Shown here one piece after another: positions 58,392 through 64,000 of a stretch of 64,000 nucleotides of DNA. The notes under the pieces are model-generated. The model did not search any database and was not told the DNA's origin. It worked only from the letters and a program-made list of their open reading frames with translations. The DNA lies in assembly GCA_963663665.2 (NCBI GenBank), contig CAXXKP010000001.1, positions 558,001 through 622,000 on the forward strand, given 5' to 3'. This stretch comes from SABI01 sp963663665. GTDB taxonomy: Bacteria > Spirochaetota > Spirochaetia > Sphaerochaetales > Sphaerochaetaceae. The translations under genes were made by a program, and so were the position numbers. The stretch's first letter is position 1. Every line of letters starts with the position of its first letter.

Positions 58392-60038
58392 TTACATCAT
58401 TCCGCCCATTCCACCCATGCCTCCCATTCCGCCACCACCAGCAGGAGGAGCATCATTTGAAGGAAGATCAGTGATTGCACATTCTGTAGTAAGAATTAAT
58501 GCTGCAATAGAGGCTGCGTTCTGTAGAGCACTTCGAGTCACTTTAGCAGGATCTGTAATACCTGAATCGAACATATTTACCCATTCCATTTTAGCTGCAT
58601 CAAAACCAACTTCTGGTTTTTCATACTTTGCCTTTTCTGCAATGATAGAACCATCAAGACCTGCATTCTCAGCAATTTGCCTAATTGGTTCTTCTAAAGC
58701 ACGTCGAACAATCTTATACCCAACTGCCTCTTCTTCTGTTAATGAAGAAAGATTTTTTGCCTCAAGAGCTCTTACTGCTTGAATAAGGGCAACACCACCA
58801 CCAGCAATGACACCCTCTTCAATAGCTGCACGAGTAGCTGAAAGAGCATCTTCAACTCGATGTTTTTTCTCTTTAAGTTCAACTTCTGTAGCAGCTCCAA
58901 CATTAATAACAGCAACACCACCTGCTAATTTTGCAAGTCTTTCTTGTAGTTTCTCTTTATCATAGTCACTACTTGTGTCTTGAATCTGAACTTTGATTTG
59001 GCTAATTCTGTCTTTAATTTCTGATTGTTTACCAGCACCATTAATGATAGTGGTATTATCTTTTTCAACTTTAACTGTTTTAGCTCTACCAAGTTGAGCT
59101 ATGTCAGTGTTTTCCAATTTAAGACCAATTTCTTCAGAAATTACTTCTCCGCCAGTTAAGATCGCAATATCTTCGAGCATTGCTTTTCTTCTATCACCGA
59201 ATCCAGGAGCTTTAACAGCTACAGCATTAAGTGTTCCTCTGATTGTATTCACAATAAGAGTGGCAAGGGCTTCCCCGTCAACATCTTCTGCAATAATAAG
59301 AATTGGTTTCCCTGATTGAGCAACTTTCTCTAATATTGGAAGGAGGTCCTTCATATTTGAGATTTTTTTATCATAAATAAGGATAAATGGATCTTCAAGG
59401 ATTGAAACCATCGTGTCACGATTAGTTGCAAAATATGGTGAGAGATATCCTCTATCAAACTGCATACCTTCAACAAAGTCTGTAGTTGTTTCAATTGTCT
59501 TGGATTCCTCTACTGTGATAACACCATCTTTACCAACTTTTTCCATTGCATTAGCAATTTCATCGCCAATCTCTCTGTCGTTATTAGCACTGATTGTAGC
59601 TACTTGTGCTAATTCTTCTTTGTCTTTAATCATTCGAGCATGTTTTTTAAGCTCTTTGATTGTGTCTTCAACTGCTTTATCAATTCCACGTCTGATTCCC
59701 ATTGGATTAATCCCAGCAGCAACACTTTTCATCCCCTCTTTTGTAATAGAGTAGGCAAGTACGGTAGCAGTAGTAGTTCCGTCTCCAGCAACATCATTTG
59801 TCTTTGTTGCAACTTCTTTGAGTAGCTGAGCGCCCATGTTTTCAAATGGGTCTTCTAACTCAATTTCTCGAGCAACAGATACTCCGTCTTTTGTAACTGT
59901 CGGAGCTCCAAATTTTTTATCAATGAGAACATTTCTTCCTTTTGGACCAAGTGTTACTTTGACTGCCTGAGAGAGTTTCTCTACTCCACGAACCAAAGAT
60001 CTTCTTGCTTCTTCATTAAACTGCAGCTGTTTTGCCAT
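58392..60038 (-). CDS. groL: Chaperonin GroEL
   Basis: 548 residues. ATP site GDGTTTATVLAYSI, apical domain intact, and the flexible GGM-repeat tail ending GGMGGMGGMM. No groES is adjacent, and the gene is flanked by its own promoter and terminator. No CIRCE inverted repeat is present in the upstream 240 bases, so HrcA control is not supported here. Confidence 0.98.
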   Translation of the reverse strand: MAKQLQFNEEARRSLVRGVEKLSQAVKVTLGPKGRNVLIDKKFGAPTVTKDGVSVAREIELEDPFENMGAQLLKEVATKTNDVAGDGTTTATVLAYSITKEGMKSVAAGINPMGIRRGIDKAVEDTIKELKKHARMIKDKEELAQVATISANNDREIGDEIANAMEKVGKDGVITVEESKTIETTTDFVEGMQFDRGYLSPYFATNRDTMVSILEDPFILIYDKKISNMKDLLPILEKVAQSGKPILIIAEDVDGEALATLIVNTIRGTLNAVAVKAPGFGDRRKAMLEDIAILTGGEVISEEIGLKLENTDIAQLGRAKTVKVEKDNTTIINGAGKQSEIKDRISQIKVQIQDTSSDYDKEKLQERLAKLAGGVAVINVGAATEVELKEKKHRVEDALSATRAAIEEGVIAGGGVALIQAVRALEAKNLSSLTEEEAVGYKIVRRALEEPIRQIAENAGLDGSIIAEKAKYEKPEVGFDAAKMEWVNMFDSGITDPAKVTRSALQNAASIAALILTTECAITDLPSNDAPPAGGGGMGGMGGMGGMM

Positions 60039-60120
60039 AGTATTCCTCGCTTCTATTATTTAATACTTTATATTCCGCCTGTTCCCAGGTTGAGTGAAAA
60101 TATGTGTATCACCGCTATGT

Positions 60121-60149
60121 AAGATACAAATAAAATTTTAGATGAGCAA
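60121..60149 (-). promoter_or_regulatory. Possible promoter of groL
   Basis: TTGCTC (60144-60149) and TATCTT (60121-60126) with a 17-base spacer, about 80 bases upstream of the groL ATG. GCGAGG is the ribosome-binding site. Confidence 0.5.
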
Positions 60150-60286
60150 CATGTTTTTCATTTTTTTTATATTCCTCTCTATTCTTTACTAAATCCGATA
60201 AAAGAAATAGAGTAATAAATACTAAAACTGTACACTTGTGCGAAAAAAATCTTCACAATTCAGAGTAATCATAAAGGACTATCATT

Positions 60287-61228
60287 GTGCCGACTCAACA
60301 TATAACAATAGCACTATCTCACATTGGAGCAATAATTACCATCATCATATGGGGAGTCACCTTCATTGCATCTAAAATATTATTAGATACTTTTACCATG
60401 ATAGAGATTCTCCTTATTCGCTTCATCCTAGGATTTATTCTTCTTGCTCTATTCGATATTCTTCGAAAAAAAGAGAATAAGCAGAAAAATCCTTTTTCAC
60501 TAAAAGAAGAAATCATATTCTTTTTTGCCGGATTCTCTGGAGTTTCGCTTTATTATGTCCTAGAGACCATTGCTCTCACAAAGACAAGTGCCTCAAATGT
60601 TGGAATCCTCGTCTCACTTGCGCCAATCACCACGGCTATCATGGCTCTCATCTGGTTAAAAAGTGAAAAATTTAAGTTAGCCTATCTTTATGGTTTTGTG
60701 ATTGCTTTCTTTGGTGTCGTTCTTGTAATAATGAACGGAACGAAATTTGAGGGATTCTCTGTAGAGGGGGATTTATTAGCAATACTCGGAACCTTTGCAT
60801 GGGGGAGTTACTCTCTATTATTAAAGCGTATTGATACAAAAAAATACCATACTATCACTTATACAAAGAAGATTCTTATGTATGGAATCATCACACTCAT
60901 TCCTATTGCGTTATATAATAAAGTTACTATCTCGCTAGCAGATTTTTCTTCATTGAACATCTCGCTTTTCCTCTTTTTAGGATTAGGAGCAAGTGCACTT
61001 TGCTTTCTTTTCTGGAATTATGCAGTAGACCATTTAGGTGTTTATAAAACAAGCGCCTATATTTATGTAACTCCTATCATTACATTACTAGCAGCTTTCT
61101 TTGTCCTCAAGGAGCCAATAACTCTATTTGCAATAGGGGGGGCGCTCTCAATTATTGCAGGATTGTATATCAGTGAATATGTATCGATACAAAAAATGAA
61201 ATCAATTAAAGTAAGTTCCTTGCGTTGA
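60287..61228 (+). CDS. DMT/EamA family transporter
   Basis: 313 residues, ten hydrophobic helices in two EamA repeats (first at 15-145, second at 165-295), with IWGVTFIASKILL and the second-repeat SALCFLFWNYAVDHLGVYKTSAY. Start GTG (60287), preceded by AAGGA eight bases upstream. An inner-membrane metabolite or amino-acid exporter; substrate unknown. Divergent from groL. Confidence 0.85.
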   Translation: MPTQHITIALSHIGAIITIIIWGVTFIASKILLDTFTMIEILLIRFILGFILLALFDILRKKENKQKNPFSLKEEIIFFFAGFSGVSLYYVLETIALTKTSASNVGILVSLAPITTAIMALIWLKSEKFKLAYLYGFVIAFFGVVLVIMNGTKFEGFSVEGDLLAILGTFAWGSYSLLLKRIDTKKYHTITYTKKILMYGIITLIPIALYNKVTISLADFSSLNISLFLFLGLGASALCFLFWNYAVDHLGVYKTSAYIYVTPIITLLAAFFVLKEPITLFAIGGALSIIAGLYISEYVSIQKMKSIKVSSLR

Positions 61229-61281
61229 GCTTACAGGTATGGTACATTCTTTTTATTACTAAGATTTAGAAGGTAGATATT

Positions 61282-61893
61282 ATGAAAACATTTCGCGCAT
61301 ATTTAATGATACTTATTATGCTCCTCATCTCTGCTCAAGTACTTTTTGCCGGCGGGAAAAAAGAAACTTCTTTAGAAACTGAGTCTCAAGTGGTGGTAAC
61401 CGAAAAAAAAGCTCCTGCTAGTTCTTCCACCTCAAAAGTCCTTGCACCATTTTGGTCAATTGATTTAAATGGACAAGAAGTGAGTGAAGAGATTTTTGCC
61501 CCCTACGATATTACTATGATAAATGTATGGGGAACATATTGTAATCCCTGTATATCTGAGATGCCAGGACTTGGAATCTTATCAAAAGAATATAAAGATA
61601 AAGGTGTCCAAATAATTGGTATAGTTGTTGATGTCTACCATAGTGATGAAAAAGTGTTTATGGAAAAGTTAGCAACTGCAAGAGATATCATTGCATATAC
61701 TCAGGCAGATTATAGACATATTCTCCAATCGAAAGATCTCATTGATCTTTATTTGAAGAATGTCCAAGTAATTCCAACGACCTTCTTTGTTGATAGTAAG
61801 GGTGCTATTATTGGAAAAGAATATCTCAGTAGCAGAAGTGAAGAGGCATGGCGTAAAATCATTGATGAAATGATAATTGAATATGTTAAATAA
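61282..61893 (+). CDS. TlpA-like exported thioredoxin-fold protein
   Basis: 203 residues. Signal peptide ends QVLFA then GGKKETS, without lipobox. A Ser/Thr/Lys linker (26-52) leads to a thioredoxin fold with NVWGTYCNPC (C87, C90), EMPGLGILSKEYKDKGVQIIGIVVD and the cis-proline strand VIPTTFFVDSKG. Periplasmic thiol-disulfide oxidoreductase, reducing type. Its last bases overlap a 50-codon CxxC gene, followed by a polyferredoxin: see findings. Confidence 0.9.
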   Translation: MKTFRAYLMILIMLLISAQVLFAGGKKETSLETESQVVVTEKKAPASSSTSKVLAPFWSIDLNGQEVSEEIFAPYDITMINVWGTYCNPCISEMPGLGILSKEYKDKGVQIIGIVVDVYHSDEKVFMEKLATARDIIAYTQADYRHILQSKDLIDLYLKNVQVIPTTFFVDSKGAIIGKEYLSSRSEEAWRKIIDEMIIEYVK

Positions 61894-62035
61894 ATCAAAA
61901 AGATGGATGATAGTTCCTATCTCTCTTTTTATCCTTGCCATAGCCAGTATTGTCTATGGCGTACTTCTTGGAGAACATTTTACTGTTCTCCAAAAAGCAA
62001 CAATAATTTGTATGGAATGTATTGGCCTTGGATAG
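61883..62035 (+). CDS. Small membrane protein with C-terminal CxxC (CD1871A-like)
   Basis: 50 codons, ATG at 61883 overlapping the end of the tlpA-like gene by 11 bases. One hydrophobic helix (residues 9-30, MIVPISLFILAIASIVYGVL), then VLQKATIICMECIGLG with C43 and C46 at the very end. The ending matches what I recall of the CD1871A family of CXXC microproteins from gut Firmicutes (…INICLECIGIG). Function unknown. Position between a thioredoxin and a polyferredoxin suggests a redox relay. Confidence 0.75.
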   Translation: MLNKSKRWMIVPISLFILAIASIVYGVLLGEHFTVLQKATIICMECIGLG

Positions 62036-62933
62036 TAAACGACTAATAAAACACGACAATAAACGCTCTCTTGTACAATTACTAACTTCAATAATCTCTA
62101 ATGCCTATATCATGGGTTTCATTGAAGGAAAAATCTATCAAGGTGGAACAAAAGCTTTCTGTGTTCCAGGTCTAAACTGCTATGCGTGTCCTGGAGCACT
62201 AGGGTCATGCCCGATTGGCTCTCTTCAGGCTGTACTTGGCTCTCGTGGAAAATCTTTCTCTTTCTATATAGTTGGATATCTTGCAGCTGTTGGGGCTGCA
62301 AGTGGTCGCTTTATATGCAGTTGGGCATGCCCGTTTGGATTCTTGCAAGATCTGCTATATAAAATTCCTTTTATCAAAAAGTTAAAAGTACGTAGACTTC
62401 CTGGAGAAAAATATCTAGAAAAATTCCGTTATGTTCTTCTCGTTGTTTTTGTGGTGTTGATTCCGCTGTATGTTGTTGATTTTCTTGGACAAGGAAGCCC
62501 TGCCTTTTGTTCCTATATCTGCCCCTCTGGAACTGTTTCAGGATTACTTCTTATGATAAACAATGAAGGTCTCAGAGCATCCGTCGGGTTATTGTTTGCT
62601 TGGAAGAATCTAATTCTTATAATTATAACTCTTTCCTCAATCATTATTTATCGCCCATTTTGTCGCTATATGTGCCCTCTCGGAGCTATATATGGTCTGT
62701 TCAATCCTATTGCACTTTATCGCTTTAAAATCGATGAAGGAAAATGTACAAAATGCAAAATATGTCAAACAACATGTAAACTTGATATACCCGTATATAT
62801 CACACCAAATAGTAGTGCTTGTATTAGATGTGGGGATTGCATCACAGCTTGCCCCCACTCAGCAATTATTCATGGTAAGGAAATATTTAATACCCAAGAC
62901 GCTGTACAAAGCGGATCAAATTGTCCATCGTAA
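62022..62933 (+). CDS. Membrane polyferredoxin (NapH/YccM-like 4Fe-4S protein)
   Basis: 303 residues if TTG 62022 is used; TTG 62028 is an alternative. Both lie inside the preceding small gene. About five membrane helices. Cysteine groups: C47, C53, C56, C63 near the N-terminus; the CxxxCP pairs C99/C103, C163/C167 and C214/C218; then two ferredoxin motifs C242-C245-C248-C252 and C267-C270-C273-C277. Similar proteins pass electrons from cytoplasmic donors across the membrane. Its last 47 bases overlap the convergent glycerate kinase. Confidence 0.85.
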   Translation: MALDSKRLIKHDNKRSLVQLLTSIISNAYIMGFIEGKIYQGGTKAFCVPGLNCYACPGALGSCPIGSLQAVLGSRGKSFSFYIVGYLAAVGAASGRFICSWACPFGFLQDLLYKIPFIKKLKVRRLPGEKYLEKFRYVLLVVFVVLIPLYVVDFLGQGSPAFCSYICPSGTVSGLLLMINNEGLRASVGLLFAWKNLILIIITLSSIIIYRPFCRYMCPLGAIYGLFNPIALYRFKIDEGKCTKCKICQTTCKLDIPVYITPNSSACIRCGDCITACPHSAIIHGKEIFNTQDAVQSGSNCPS

Positions 62934-64000
62934 GAGACATATCACTCTTTGCTCTATGTTTAATTTTTGGAAAATCTTTTGCCACTCTATTAATGCTAAA
63001 TATTGCATTGACTCCCTCTTCATAGGCAGCTTCAATAGTATCTCCAATATCTCCAACAATCGCAACAAGAGGAACATTCAGTTTCTTTGTTCTTCGAGCT
63101 ATTCCAATAACAACTTTCCCCCTCAAACTTTGAACATCAATTTTTCCCTCTCCAGTGAAGACCATATCTGTACCAGCTAATAGTGAGTCAAAATTAACCG
63201 TATCAAGAACAACTTCAATCCCCATCTCTAAAGAAGCATCAAAAAAGGCAACCATGCCTCCTCCCATACCACCTGCAGCTCCAGCTCCAGGAAGAGTAGC
63301 AATATCTACTTCGAGCGAGTCCATTACAACATTTGAGAGGTGTTGTAATGCTTTGTCGAGAGTCCGTACCATTGCTTCATCTGCTCCCTTTTGAGGACCG
63401 AAAACAAAGGCTGCACCACTTTCACCATAAAGAGGGTTGTCGATATCGCACATAGCAACTATTTCAATACCATTAAGGGATGAAGATTTTGTTGATACAT
63501 CAATTGAGACAATATCTGTTAAACTTTCTCCGGTTGGAACAAATGATTTTCCATCTTTATTATAAAAAGAAACACCAATAGCAGCTGCAGCTCCGACTCC
63601 GCCATCATTTGTTGCGCTTCCGCCAAGACCTACAACAATTTTTTTACATCCCCGCGAAACTGCATCTAAAATGAGTTCACCAACGCCGAAAGTGGTAGCT
63701 TGATGAGGTCGTAAATCATCGCCTACTTGAGGCAAACCTGCACAAGCGGCCATTTCTATAATTGCAGTATCTTGATTGATGATGCCATAAAAGGATTCTA
63801 TTTTATTAAAATGAGGTCCTGTGACCTCAACAATGATTTTTTCTCCACCAATCGCTTCTAAGAAAGAATCTACAGTTCCCTCCCCTCCGTCAGCGACTGG
63901 AATAGAAAGAATTTCAACATTTTCGTAGTATTTTCTAATTGCTTCACTCATAAGTGAACATACTTCAGATGAGCTCATCGTCCCTTTAAAAGAATCTGGT
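62887..64000 (-). CDS. glxK: Glycerate 2-kinase, N-terminus cut by the window edge
   Basis: About 371 codons visible; the family has about 380, so only about 5-10 residues are missing. The frame is open to 64000, where PDSFKGTMSSSEVC is the conserved N-terminal motif, so the ATG at 63978 is internal. VADGGEGTVDSFLEA, VVGLGGSATNDGGVG and GEGKIDVQSLRGK are family blocks. Phosphorylates glycerate, using ATP, most often to 2-phosphoglycerate in this family. Confidence 0.93.
   Translation of the reverse strand, partial: PDSFKGTMSSSEVCSLMSEAIRKYYENVEILSIPVADGGEGTVDSFLEAIGGEKIIVEVTGPHFNKIESFYGIINQDTAIIEMAACAGLPQVGDDLRPHQATTFGVGELILDAVSRGCKKIVVGLGGSATNDGGVGAAAAIGVSFYNKDGKSFVPTGESLTDIVSIDVSTKSSSLNGIEIVAMCDIDNPLYGESGAAFVFGPQKGADEAMVRTLDKALQHLSNVVMDSLEVDIATLPGAGAAGGMGGGMVAFFDASLEMGIEVVLDTVNFDSLLAGTDMVFTGEGKIDVQSLRGKVVIGIARRTKKLNVPLVAIVGDIGDTIEAAYEEGVNAIFSINRVAKDFPKIKHRAKSDMSLTMDNLIRFVQRLGY

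Noticed and set aside
60235..60262. TTGTG...CACAA arms upstream of the DMT transporter, considered as a Rex site
   Set aside because: The arm spacing gives a 23-base element rather than 18, and the inner bases do not match.
60039..60286. CIRCE element upstream of groL, and likewise before clpB
   Set aside because: No TTAGCACTC-N9-GAGTGCTAA repeat on either strand.

Overview
This is an AT-rich chromosomal segment that most probably comes from a spirochaete, and within that phylum most likely a Sphaerochaeta-like relative. The evidence is: (i) the gene order rpmG-tRNA(Trp)-secE-nusG-rplKAJL-rpoBC-rpsLG, with tuf placed directly before the S10 cluster; (ii) an RpoB rifampicin-region residue (Asn where E. 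coli has Ser531) typical of spirochaetes; (iii) exported proteins whose signal peptides end in FA-SGAKE or FA-GGKKE; (iv) the 16S rRNA text. No database search was possible, so family and genus are inference.

Layout, left to right. Positions 1-28,726 are almost entirely minus-strand translation and transcription machinery. Read in the direction of transcription this is tRNA-Thr, rpmG, tRNA-Trp, secE, nusG, rplK, rplA, rplJ, rplL, rpoB, rpoC, rpsL, rpsG; then, with its own promoter and a long structured leader, tuf and the S10-spc-alpha block rpsJ...rplQ; then rny, cut by the left edge. fusA, infA, adk and map are not in the cluster. Positions 28,958-41,513 carry metabolic and stress genes: glycogen phosphorylase, a DUF554 membrane protein, a MobA-like nucleotidyltransferase, clpB, a TetR regulator divergent from an M20 peptidase, argF, and a metNIQ methionine importer. 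Positions 41,780-47,330 hold a complete rRNA operon (16S, tRNA-Ile, 23S and two non-identical 5S genes) on the minus strand. Positions 47,501-60,038 hold pgsA, an M32 carboxypeptidase, thrS behind a T-box riboswitch, a free-methionine-sulfoxide reductase, rex, a NagD-like phosphatase, ispH, secF-secD-yajC and groL. Positions 60,287-64,000 hold a DMT transporter, a three-gene thioredoxin / 50-residue CxxC protein / polyferredoxin cassette, and a glycerate kinase cut by the right edge.

The most interesting observations are four. First, the rplK-rplA leader copies the L1-binding region of the 23S rRNA encoded in the same window, which implies autogenous control by L1. Second, thrS has a complete T-box antiterminator/terminator switch, a Gram-positive-style control that I regard as unusual for a spirochaete. 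Third, the tlpA-like gene, a 50-codon membrane protein ending in a CxxC tail, and a polyferredoxin overlap one another and look like a trans-membrane electron-delivery module. Fourth, tuf has a leader of about 285 nt with nested long-range pairing. A recurring design is also visible: a perfect hairpin placed directly against the Shine-Dalgarno sequence of tuf, glgP, metN and rplK.

Start codons were chosen from family N-termini and ribosome-binding sites. Several therefore lie downstream of the longest possible ORF.
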